In this document: one piece after another, positions 19,869 to 27,723 of the stretch
Numbering within the stretch: position 1 is the stretch's first letter
Layout: each line of letters begins with the position of its first letter
DNA from: Butyrivibrio sp. VCD2006
Lineage (GTDB): Bacteria > Bacillota > Clostridia > Lachnospirales > Lachnospiraceae
Direction of reading: 5' to 3'
NCBI RefSeq assembly: GCF_000423925.1
Contig: NZ_AUIX01000001.1
Span: forward strand, 248,001 to 312,000
Length of the DNA: 64,000 bases
Made by a program: the position numbers and the translations under genes
The notes under the pieces: generated by a model
Database searches by the model: none
Told to the model about the DNA's origin: nothing
What the model saw: the letters and a program-made list of their open reading frames with translations, nothing else

Positions 19869-19945
19869 GCCCCCGGTACTGTATAGGGATTTCACTCTCG
19901 TTGCTAACGCATAATCGATTGAAATCCCTATACAGTACCGGGGGC
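19869..19945 (+). terminator. 26-bp perfect inverted repeat, terminator-like
   Basis: Arms 19869-19894 and 19920-19945 pair perfectly over 26 bp and enclose a 25-nt loop that has its own small hairpin (CGTT/AACG). A modest T-rich tract (TTGGTTTTG) follows on the plus strand, so it may end transcription of the 172-aa gene. The stem is far longer than needed for that. Confidence 0.7.
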
Positions 19946-19954
19946 TTGGTTTTG

Positions 19955-20059
19955 TCTGGCCAAAATATTTATTTAGTAGCATTCTTGAAGCTCAAGGTGG
20001 GGGTGTTTTTATCTGGCCAAATAAGTATTTAGTAGCATTCTTGAAATTCAAGGAGGTGG
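19955..20059. repeat. Two 48-bp near-identical direct repeats
   Basis: Units 19955-20003 and 20012-20059 share TCTGGCCAAA...TATTTAGTAGCATTCTTGAA..TCAAGG with few differences. They lie between the 26-bp inverted repeat and the 3' end of the XRE gene. No coding region explains them. Confidence 0.75.
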
Positions 20060-20076
20060 ACTGGTGCGACTAAGTA

Positions 20077-20280
20077 TTATTCTTCGTCGCTTTGTCCGTT
20101 GGGATCGTATTTCAGGATGTCTCCGGGCTCACATTCCAGGGCTTCGCAAATTCCCGCAAGAGTTGAAAATCTGATTGCATTAACTTTATTATTTTTAATC
20201 TTGGACATATTCACATTGGCTATGCCGACCTTGTCTGAAAGATCATTTAGAGACATGTGTCTTCTTGCCATCATTACCAA
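20077..20280 (-). CDS. XRE-family helix-turn-helix regulator (YozG-like)
   Basis: 67 residues, almost all one Cro/C1 helix-turn-helix: MSLNDLSDKVGIANVNMSKIKNNK, then IRFSTLAGICEALECEPGDIL, which matches the small YozG-like class. The start is uncertain. An in-frame TGA lies two codons before the TTG at 20280, ATGs occur at 20274 and 20271, and none has a good Shine-Dalgarno. Family members usually have a few more N-terminal residues, so the 5' end may be eroded or weakly translated. No neighbour shows its target. Confidence 0.75.
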   Translation of the reverse strand: MVMMARRHMSLNDLSDKVGIANVNMSKIKNNKVNAIRFSTLAGICEALECEPGDILKYDPNGQSDEE

Positions 20281-20317
20281 TGGTCATGTTTTTATTATTT
20301 ACATTGTATTTATTTGT

Positions 20318-21094
20318 TCAGTCTAGCTCTTTAAAAATATCTCCTTCCGGCTGTATCTCAAAGCTCATCTCTTTCTTTGTTGTGGGATGCACCAGAGATA
20401 GTTTGCACGCACACAGTGCAACATTCCTTACCCGAAGTCTTGCTGATACTTCATCACTTTCAGGAGAACAATATCTTCTGTCCCCCAGAAGCGGATGACC
20501 TGCATTTGAAAACTGCGCTCGTATCTGATGATATCTTCCCGTCTTTAATGATACTTCCACAAGGGATACTGTATCCGCTGTATTCCTGGCCTCAGTCTCA
20601 TTTTTAGCCTCAAAATCCACAACATTGTTTGTGGATATATCCTTTATGTTCTTTGATGTCAGAACCTTATAAGAAAGGCTGCTTTCCTTTGCCCCTTTGC
20701 TTTTATCAGGCTTAGGAATGACAACCGCGCTTTTTGTAGCTGCATCTTTATATATATAGTCCTTAAGCTCTCCTTCTTGTTCATCTCCAGAAAATCCGCC
20801 ATAAACAACAGCAAGGTATGTCTTATTCATCTCTCCGCCTGCCTGTACCTGAGCACTAAGAGAGGCTGCTGCCTTCTTATTTCTTCCAAAAACGATTATT
20901 CCCTCCACGGGCTGATCCAACCTGTGGATTACATGTAGAAGTGCGGATTTGTTTTTAAAGGTCCCGCTCCTTAGAATCTGTGAGCGAAGCATCGTTTCCA
21001 TATCAGGCGATGTTACGCTGCTGCTTTGAACAGCAATTCCCGCAGGTTTGTGACAAACCAGTATATCATTGTCTTCGTATAATATTTTTATCAT
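20318..21094 (-). CDS. RluA-family RNA pseudouridine synthase
   Basis: 258 residues. The catalytic motif is HRLDQPVEGI with D60 as the nucleophile; family members usually read HRLDxxTSG. The N-terminus ILYEDNDILVCHKPAGIAVQ and the C-terminal RYHQIRAQFSNAGHPLLGDRRY are typical. There is no S4 domain. It converts uridine to pseudouridine in rRNA or tRNA; the target site cannot be told. A REP-like element lies right upstream of the start codon. Confidence 0.88.
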   Translation of the reverse strand: MIKILYEDNDILVCHKPAGIAVQSSSVTSPDMETMLRSQILRSGTFKNKSALLHVIHRLDQPVEGIIVFGRNKKAAASLSAQVQAGGEMNKTYLAVVYGGFSGDEQEGELKDYIYKDAATKSAVVIPKPDKSKGAKESSLSYKVLTSKNIKDISTNNVVDFEAKNETEARNTADTVSLVEVSLKTGRYHQIRAQFSNAGHPLLGDRRYCSPESDEVSARLRVRNVALCACKLSLVHPTTKKEMSFEIQPEGDIFKELD

Positions 21095-21098
21095 ATGT

Positions 21099-21148
21099 CC
21101 TCATCCGTCAGCTTAGCTGACAACCTCTCACTCCGGGAGAAGGCTTTA
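21099..21148. repeat. REP-like two-hairpin element, copy 2
   Basis: CCTCATCC, then hairpin GTCAGC/GCTGAC (21107-21112 with 21116-21121), then CCTCTC...GGGAGAAGGCTTTAT. Same layout as 7946-7996 with different but still pairing stem bases. It lies between the response-regulator terminator and the RluA gene. Confidence 0.65.
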
Positions 21149-21170
21149 TTCTATTAAATATCATAAAAAG

Positions 21171-21212
21171 TGGAAAAGGCTCTCCGCTTGCACGGAGAGC
21201 CGTAATTTCCAC
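21171..21212 (-). terminator. Terminator of the HD-kinase-regulator operon
   Basis: A 9-bp GC-rich stem (21178-21186 with 21193-21201) extended by outer GTGGAA/TTCCAC, with TTTT on the minus strand, lies just after the response-regulator stop. Confidence 0.75.
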
Positions 21213-21229
21213 AATATTATCTCTTCAGA

Positions 21230-21919
21230 TCATACCTTGAATCTGTATCCAACACCCCAGATAGTCTCTATGTACTGAGGATTGGAGGTATCAAACTCAA
21301 TCTTCTCACGGATCTTCTTGATATGCACTGTAACAGTTGCAATATCACCGATAGAATCCATGTTCCAGATTTTCCTGAAGAGCTCTTCCTTGGTAAATAC
21401 GTGGTTAGGATTTTCCGCAAGGAAAGTAAGGAGATCAAACTCCTTGGTTGTGAAGCTCTTTTCCGCTCCATCAACATACACTCTTCTGGCCGTTTTGTCT
21501 ATTCTAAGACCTCTTATCTCAACAACGTCATTTGAATCATGACCGCTGCCTACAAGTCTTGAATAGCGTGCCATATGAGCCTTAACTCTGGCAACAAGCT
21601 CTGAGGGGCTAAACGGTTTTGTGATATAATCATCCGCGCCAAGACCCAAGCCTCTTATTTTGTCGATATCATCCTTTTTAGCTGATACCATGAGTACCGG
21701 GACATCCTTCTTTTCGCGAATTCTTTTACATACTTCAAATCCGTCCATTCCGGGAAGCATAAGATCCAGGATAACCAGATCAAATTCCTCGCTGAGTGCC
21801 GTCTGAAGACCCACATCTCCTGAGTTTTCAATTTTTACTTCAAAATCAGATAATTCCAAGTAGTCCTTCTCGAGGTCAGCAATCGCTTCTTCGTCCTCAA
21901 CAATCAGTATTCTGCTCAT
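21230..21919 (-). CDS. OmpR/PhoB-family response regulator
   Basis: 229 residues. Receiver with IVEDEEAIADL, phospho-acceptor Asp in DLVILDLMLPGMDG, Ser in LMVSAKKDD and Lys in ITKPFSP. The winged-helix domain has TKEFDLLTFLAENPNHVFTKEELF and ends ETIWGVGYRFKV. It follows the kinase at 21948-23075 by 28 nt. The HD-GYP-like protein upstream suggests the operon links phosphorelay with second-messenger turnover. Confidence 0.95.
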   Translation of the reverse strand: MSRILIVEDEEAIADLEKDYLELSDFEVKIENSGDVGLQTALSEEFDLVILDLMLPGMDGFEVCKRIREKKDVPVLMVSAKKDDIDKIRGLGLGADDYITKPFSPSELVARVKAHMARYSRLVGSGHDSNDVVEIRGLRIDKTARRVYVDGAEKSFTTKEFDLLTFLAENPNHVFTKEELFRKIWNMDSIGDIATVTVHIKKIREKIEFDTSNPQYIETIWGVGYRFKV

Positions 21920-21947
21920 ACCAATGGCCTCCTGTCTTTTTTATTTG

Positions 21948-23075
21948 TCATACACTTTCAAAATCATGATCAACCACAGCTTCGCCTTCCGCCTTTTCAT
22001 GATACTCCATGTACTTTCTCAAAACGAAGTGCATGCATGTACCCTCTCCCTCGTGGCTTGTGGCCCAAATGTAGCCGCCGTGATCTTCTATGATTTTTTT
22101 TACAATAGATAATCCGATTCCGCTTCCACCCTGTTTGGAGTTTCTGGATGAATCGGTTCTGTAGAATCTGTCAAATATGTTCGGTATATCCTGGGATCCA
22201 ATTCCCTTTCCGTTATCTTCTATCTCAACTCTGACAGAGTCCACTTCATCTAAAATCCTGATATCGATATTTCCGGTTCCATCGTCTCTTCCCAGATATT
22301 TAACACTGTTACTGACTATGTTGTTGACCACTCGCTTAAGCTGTTCGGGATCAGCAACTATCTGGGTATCAGGGGCAGTAAGGTTAGCATAGTTAAGGTT
22401 TATATCCTTACTATCCAGGTCCATTCCTATCTCTTCAATACAATCTCCGAAATAGTCTCCCACATTTATTCTGGTAAAATTGTAAGGAATTCTGTTGTTA
22501 TCTATGCTCGAATATAGTGTAAGCTCGTTGATGAGATTATTCATATCATTTGCTTTGTTGTAAATGGTACGAATATACTTCATCTGTCTCTCAGGTGTAT
22601 CGGCAACACCCTCAAGAAGTCCCTGTGAATATCCTTTTATTGCGGTTATAGGCGTTTTCAGGTCATGGGATATATTACTGATTAGTTCCTTGTTCTGTCC
22701 CTCTCTTATGACCTTTTCGTCCGCTGACTCTTTCAGCCTTAGCCGCATATCCTCATAGTTTCTGTAAAGCTCTCCTATCTCTCCCTTATCGCCTATGTCT
22801 GTAGGCAGCATATAATCAAAATTACCATCCTTAATATGCTGCATCGCTACGTTTAGCTCATCCACCGGCTCGAAGAATCCCTTCCTGAGCCATGTCGTTA
22901 AAATCAAACTTGTTACGATCATGATCACTGCAAAAGCCACGACCATGTAAGTAATAAAACTCGTATATGAATATGCTAACGAATTACGTATGATAACAAA
23001 CGAAGCTGCAACCAGGATTAGAGGTAGAACAACTATAGTCGCTGACGTTATCATCAGCCTGGTTCTAAAACGCAT
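21948..23075 (-). CDS. Sensor histidine kinase with HAMP-like linker
   Basis: 375 residues. Two membrane helices lie close together (about 7-27 and 40-60), so there is little extracytoplasmic domain. A HAMP-type linker follows (PVDELNVAMQHIKDGNFDYML...GEIGELYRNYEDMR). H-box ISNISHDLKTPITAIKGYSQG, N-box VSNSVKYLG, G1 EIEDNGKGIG, F-box FDRFYRTDSSRN and G2 GGSGIGLSIVKKI are all intact. It may sense the membrane or cytoplasm. RBS AAGGAG before the ATG. Confidence 0.94.
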   Translation of the reverse strand: MRFRTRLMITSATIVVLPLILVAASFVIIRNSLAYSYTSFITYMVVAFAVIMIVTSLILTTWLRKGFFEPVDELNVAMQHIKDGNFDYMLPTDIGDKGEIGELYRNYEDMRLRLKESADEKVIREGQNKELISNISHDLKTPITAIKGYSQGLLEGVADTPERQMKYIRTIYNKANDMNNLINELTLYSSIDNNRIPYNFTRINVGDYFGDCIEEIGMDLDSKDINLNYANLTAPDTQIVADPEQLKRVVNNIVSNSVKYLGRDDGTGNIDIRILDEVDSVRVEIEDNGKGIGSQDIPNIFDRFYRTDSSRNSKQGGSGIGLSIVKKIIEDHGGYIWATSHEGEGTCMHFVLRKYMEYHEKAEGEAVVDHDFESV

Positions 23076-23098
23076 GTGTGCTCCTTAAGTATATCACA

Positions 23099-24976
23099 TT
23101 AGATGATGGGAATCTCTTCAACGGTATTCCCCAAAATATCCTGCATCGCACGGTAATAAACATCATATCTGCCCTGTCCCGTGAGATGTTTAAGTTCCTC
23201 TCTAAGTTCCTTCGAATTGTCTATTATCTTTACAATCTTTGGATTGTATCTGGTACCTGCTTCAGCCTTTAGCTCCTTTAGAAGCTTCTCGGAATCCTTA
23301 TCCTTAGTATAACTTCTTGTAAGAGTGTCTGTTCCGGCTTCCATCGAATCGGCAATCGAAATAAGGTCTATGATTGCCTTTTCTTTTGATCCACTGTTGT
23401 CACATCCCAAAGGATATCCATGAAGCCCATCATAATGCTTGTGATGTCCGAGAATAATATCCGCATACGGCCTAAGCGCTGCATTATTCTCTGCTTCTTT
23501 AAAGCCTATCTCTGTGTGCTTTCTTATTGTTGCGTATTCCTTTGTATTAAGACTTCTGTTCTGTCTGTTAATAGTATCGGGAATATAGCATTTTCCTATA
23601 TCGTGAACCAGACCGCTGATCGTGATATATGACAGAATATACGCCTTACTCTTCTGTATATCTTCAACGGTTTCAAGTCCCCTTATACCAACAAAGATTT
23701 CAGGATCCTCTTCCAATATCTTCTGGCCTATCAGGGTTGCTATCTTTGCTACCATCTGGGAATGAATATATGTAAATGGCTGACGCCTTACGATCATCTC
23801 CATAATAAACTGGACCTTGTTTAGTTCACCTGAAATAACCGGCTCAGCTGCGTGATACCATTGCTCACAGACAGGTTGCATATCACCTGTGAAAAATCTG
23901 TATGGTATCTTTGCAAGAACTGACATCGATGTAGGCATGAATTTTTCGGACCAACTTTGAATCTCCTCACTGGTCAGTTCCATATTTTCAAGGATCATTA
24001 TTGCTGTACATGCATATTTGAAATGTCTCATGACAAGCTCAAAGTTAATGGGATCATCTTTTGTAAAATCAGGCTTTGGAATAATCTCATTTATACTTTT
24101 TATAAGCTTTTCCAGAACCACCTCGGATTCCATATCTCCGCGAAGCCACTTATAAGTTATGCAGGTTCTGAAATCTGGCGAGCCTTCTTTTGCTCCGTCC
24201 CGTTCTTTTGCTCTTTTATAGCTCTCTCCGAGAAGGTTTATGTATTTATCCCTATCAGCCTCCGATAAAAGATTTATGTTTCTGCTCTTAGCCATAAAAG
24301 CATCATCAATTATCGAAAGATAGCCACTAATCATCCCGTTTTCAGCATCAAGCTGCTGGACATTTTCATTATCCCACAGTGCCCATACCTGGTCGTATAG
24401 TCTTATGCTCTCGGCTTTGTCTGTATGAAAGCCGGTAAGATAGGTTATAAGCAACATATAATCCTGGAAAATAAACTCCCGAACCTCGGGAGAAGAAATC
24501 TGTGAGTAGCGCTCAACCTGTGCAATGGAGCCTCTAAAATAATCAAGGGCTGCCTGCATTCCTTTTTTATCTCCGACTGAACGATAAAACTTTGCATACT
24601 CAGTCCCTAAAACATGATAGATTGCAACGAGGAACTCCGGCTCATCCATATCCTTAAAGACTGGTAGAATACGCTCACAAAACTCTGTGAGCACAACAAA
24701 ATCATGGTGGCCGTCAAAGAAAAAACCTATAGCGAGGTCATATAAAAGTTCAGCTTCTTCCGGAGTAATCTCATCAGAACAATTTTCCCATAGCTCTGCC
24801 ATCAGCTCCTCGTTCTCTGCATAGACCTCACGCATAACATAAGCTCTTTCAGAAAGAAGCTGAATCCAGTCAAACGGATCCTGTATGGAAAAAAGCTGAT
24901 CTTCATAATTTTTAAGCTTCAAAGAATTCTCAGTGTAAAGCTTTCTGAATTTCTCTGCAAGTTTTCTTTCTAACAT
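23099..24976 (-). CDS. HD-GYP-like phosphohydrolase with helical N-terminal region
   Basis: 625 residues. The first 400 or so are helical and Tyr/Glu-rich, TPR-like, with no membrane segment. The C-terminal part carries VHDIGKCYIP (HD motif), then RKHTEIGF and ILGHHKHYDGLHGYPLG, close to the HD-GYP signature HHE.WDG.GYP. HD-GYP proteins hydrolyse cyclic di-GMP or related dinucleotides; here the tripartite metal-site residues look present but the loop differs (KHYDGLHGYP). It precedes a kinase and response regulator in one operon, 23 nt apart. Confidence 0.8.
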   Translation of the reverse strand: MLERKLAEKFRKLYTENSLKLKNYEDQLFSIQDPFDWIQLLSERAYVMREVYAENEELMAELWENCSDEITPEEAELLYDLAIGFFFDGHHDFVVLTEFCERILPVFKDMDEPEFLVAIYHVLGTEYAKFYRSVGDKKGMQAALDYFRGSIAQVERYSQISSPEVREFIFQDYMLLITYLTGFHTDKAESIRLYDQVWALWDNENVQQLDAENGMISGYLSIIDDAFMAKSRNINLLSEADRDKYINLLGESYKRAKERDGAKEGSPDFRTCITYKWLRGDMESEVVLEKLIKSINEIIPKPDFTKDDPINFELVMRHFKYACTAIMILENMELTSEEIQSWSEKFMPTSMSVLAKIPYRFFTGDMQPVCEQWYHAAEPVISGELNKVQFIMEMIVRRQPFTYIHSQMVAKIATLIGQKILEEDPEIFVGIRGLETVEDIQKSKAYILSYITISGLVHDIGKCYIPDTINRQNRSLNTKEYATIRKHTEIGFKEAENNAALRPYADIILGHHKHYDGLHGYPLGCDNSGSKEKAIIDLISIADSMEAGTDTLTRSYTKDKDSEKLLKELKAEAGTRYNPKIVKIIDNSKELREELKHLTGQGRYDVYYRAMQDILGNTVEEIPII

Positions 24977-25132
24977 ATGTACCCCTCATATACACCAAGA
25001 AAAATCTGCAAATTTTATCAGTTTGATTTATCATACCATATTTCGTTAATAAGTGCTATGGCATCTCATTCAATTGCACAATTTATTAGTATTTGCTAAA
25101 ATTCTTATACATTAATAGCTAAGGAGGTTCCT

Positions 25133-26056
25133 ATGATCAAAAAGCGAAATTTCGTATTATTTGGTCTTTTTACAGCTCTCTTCGGAGGTGGAGCCGCGGC
25201 TGCATCTATATTTTATGACATGGCAGTTGTTCCCAAAAAGAAGTCGCAAAAAGAAATAGATGATAACCTGATGGATGCGAAGGCAATCCGCTGGGTGAGA
25301 AATGCACCTTCAAGGGAAGATATTTATATAAATTCAATCGATGAACTTAAGCTTCATGCTCACTACATTAAGGCCGAAGAGGAGAGTCACAAATATGCTA
25401 TCGTGATTCATGGTGTTAGAAGTGATGCCGAGTATATGGGTAATTATGCGCAGCATTATCACAACATGGGCATAAATGTGCTGCTTCCTGACAACAGAGG
25501 CTTTGGACAGAGTGAAGGCAATTACACCGGATACGGTTACTTCGATCGCTTCGATATATTGGCATGGATATATCACATCATAAAAAAAGATAAGGATGCT
25601 CATATTTTTATTCATGGTGTCAGCATGGGTGCAGCTATCACCCTTATGACCACCGGCGAGCGTCTGCCTGATAATGTTGTATTTGCCGTTGCGGACAGCA
25701 GCTACACTACTTTGTATGAAGAATTTAATGATGTCTACAAGATGGGTAAGCACATAGTACCTTTCCCCATCTCATTTTTCATCATTCGTCTGCTTGTCCT
25801 CATAAGATGCGGCTACGATGTTAAAAAGATTGATGTTCTGTCTGCTGTTTCCAAATCCAAGACACCGACACTGTTTATTCATGGCGATGAGGATAAGGTC
25901 ATTGATCCTCAGATGTGTGCAAGACTCTATGAAAAGTGTTCAGCACCCAAACAATACTGCCTGATTCTTGGTGCGGATCATGTTGATGGTGTCTATGTAG
26001 ATCCTGATAAATATTGGAATAAAATTGAAGACTTAATGGAAAAAACCGGGTTTTAA
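25133..26056 (+). CDS. Alpha/beta hydrolase, membrane-anchored
   Basis: 307 residues. One N-terminal hydrophobic helix (about 8-28) anchors it, then an alpha/beta hydrolase fold: oxyanion-side VIHGVRSD, PDNRGFGQSEG, nucleophile elbow HGVSMGAA (S164), acidic residue in HGDEDKVID and His in GADHVDG. It resembles the Bem46/YqkD-like peptidase-esterase group. Substrate unknown. AAGGAGG before the ATG. Its stop codon lies inside the loop of the shared terminator. Confidence 0.85.
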   Translation: MIKKRNFVLFGLFTALFGGGAAAASIFYDMAVVPKKKSQKEIDDNLMDAKAIRWVRNAPSREDIYINSIDELKLHAHYIKAEEESHKYAIVIHGVRSDAEYMGNYAQHYHNMGINVLLPDNRGFGQSEGNYTGYGYFDRFDILAWIYHIIKKDKDAHIFIHGVSMGAAITLMTTGERLPDNVVFAVADSSYTTLYEEFNDVYKMGKHIVPFPISFFIIRLLVLIRCGYDVKKIDVLSAVSKSKTPTLFIHGDEDKVIDPQMCARLYEKCSAPKQYCLILGADHVDGVYVDPDKYWNKIEDLMEKTGF

Positions 26057-26068
26057 AACCCGGTTTTT
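26041..26068. terminator. Bidirectional terminator overlapping a stop codon
   Basis: A perfect 14+14 bp palindrome with AAAAACCGGG / CCCGGTTTTT ends serves the hydrolase on plus and the GtrII-like gene on minus. The hydrolase TAA (26054-26056) lies at its centre. Confidence 0.85.
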
Positions 26069-26069
26069 C

Positions 26070-27620
26070 TTAGTTTTCCTGACTATCATCTCTATTAAGC
26101 TTAACAACCCATACCCCATCTATCTGCTTTACGCATCCTTCGGCAGGATAGATAGGCATTTCTTTAAACTCATCAGTTGCCATGAGTTTTTCTTTTTTCT
26201 CCATCGTAATATCACCGGTGTCGATTCCAAACCATATCTGAATAAATCTGTCTCTGTTACTTGGAAGGAATAGAAGCTCCTCTGTTGTAGCACCTTCAAA
26301 GTCAGCAAGGTATGCGGAATGCATGCTGTGAGCTGCAATCGGCAACGGGTCAGGATAGAAGCCTCCGAGAATTGTCATCGGCTCGCCATACTGATATCCA
26401 CCATCCTCAAGCTTTGAAAGAATCCTGTTATAATACTGCATCACTCTGTTTTGAGCAACATAGCTTCTGTAATATGAGTTATTTATAACTCTTGCTGTAG
26501 AATAGGACTCCAGTATAAGTACTATGAAAATCAGTGAAGCCAAAAGAACTGATATCTTTTTCGTCTTTCCCTCTGTTCCTATCATAATTCTTTCCATTCC
26601 CGCGATAAGGAAGAAATAGAATACACTGTAGGAATAGATCATAACAGTAGAAGCGTGAGAAAGCTCAGGTGCCATCACATATACAAGTCCCAGCGCAAAG
26701 GGCAGGATCGCAAGAAGAATAATAGCAATAATTCCGCGGAGCACTTCCGAAAACGCCTTTTTCCAAATAAAGAGAAGCACTGTCAAAATCACAAAAAGAA
26801 CCACAAGAACTCTGTTAAAGATTGTGGGTGCACCTCTCATAAAGCTCTCAGGAACAGTTACAAAATACTGAAGAACTCTGTGGTAAGCCCTAAGCACCGA
26901 AAGCGCAATGTCAGTAGCAGAGGTCTGTCCTATATTGCTTAGTCCTTTATAATCACTAAGATCAACAAACTTAAGGCTTATAAGATATCCCGCCATTGCA
27001 ACTATAAGGCATAACAGGCTTCTAAGGCCTTTTTTTATTACCAGCATCACATTGGTTCCATCTATGAGCATCAGGAAGTACACAAGTACAAACAAAGACG
27101 CAGCAAGTCCAAAATAAGCCTGATAGCAGGCCATGCTAAGGAACTGGAGAATTGCTCCCAGTATAAAGCCATATGTGTACTTTGATGTGAGATAAACGTT
27201 CAAAACACTAGCCAGAATCGAAAGAGCAAAAATCGGTGCAAGATACATGTAGTACATGTTGCTGGCAGTACTCGGAAGCGTCATGATTATTACTCCGGTA
27301 AGCACAGCACCTGTTATACTCTTTATCTTTAAAAGTGAAACTATTACGCATGCGGCAAATGACAGTATTATTATCGCCATGATGCCGTTGAAAGCAGGAG
27401 ATGACCAGGGAGAGAACATGTCATGTATCGGCTCCTGCAGCCATCTTCCCAGGACCTTTCCTCCGCCCACTCCGGGCACACACACAATATCATCAAGATT
27501 GGTGATTTTATTCGAAATCATTAGAAAGTGGACCAGAAGTCCCGTGATCAGACTTGCAAAATAGCAAAATCTATGTGTAACGGGAATTTTATCCCATATT
27601 TTTTTAAGAAAATCGGGCAT
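26070..27620 (-). CDS. Polytopic membrane protein, GtrII-like glucosyltransferase family
   Basis: 516 residues with about 10-11 membrane helices and a C-terminal extracytoplasmic domain of about 110 residues. The first loop carries acidic and GRWL residues (NLDDIVCVPGVGGGKVLGRWLQEP), a pattern of GtrII-type GT-C glucosyltransferases, which transfer sugar from a lipid carrier outside the membrane. I assign the family with moderate confidence; donor and acceptor are unknown. It is divergent from a second polytopic protein at 27724, so the two may act on the same surface glycan. Confidence 0.65.
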   Translation of the reverse strand: MPDFLKKIWDKIPVTHRFCYFASLITGLLVHFLMISNKITNLDDIVCVPGVGGGKVLGRWLQEPIHDMFSPWSSPAFNGIMAIIILSFAACVIVSLLKIKSITGAVLTGVIIMTLPSTASNMYYMYLAPIFALSILASVLNVYLTSKYTYGFILGAILQFLSMACYQAYFGLAASLFVLVYFLMLIDGTNVMLVIKKGLRSLLCLIVAMAGYLISLKFVDLSDYKGLSNIGQTSATDIALSVLRAYHRVLQYFVTVPESFMRGAPTIFNRVLVVLFVILTVLLFIWKKAFSEVLRGIIAIILLAILPFALGLVYVMAPELSHASTVMIYSYSVFYFFLIAGMERIMIGTEGKTKKISVLLASLIFIVLILESYSTARVINNSYYRSYVAQNRVMQYYNRILSKLEDGGYQYGEPMTILGGFYPDPLPIAAHSMHSAYLADFEGATTEELLFLPSNRDRFIQIWFGIDTGDITMEKKEKLMATDEFKEMPIYPAEGCVKQIDGVWVVKLNRDDSQEN

Positions 27621-27723
27621 TTAAGCTTTGTCCTCCAAAACATATTAATAATTAGAAGCGAATTTAATTATAACAAAAAATGTGGTAGTATGAACAGATG
27701 ATAAGTATTAAGAGGGTTTTCCG

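Noticed and set aside
20050..20175. GTG-started plus-strand frame behind AAGGAGG at 20050
   Set aside because: It encodes about 36 residues antisense to the XRE gene; the Shine-Dalgarno-like bases belong to the second direct repeat.
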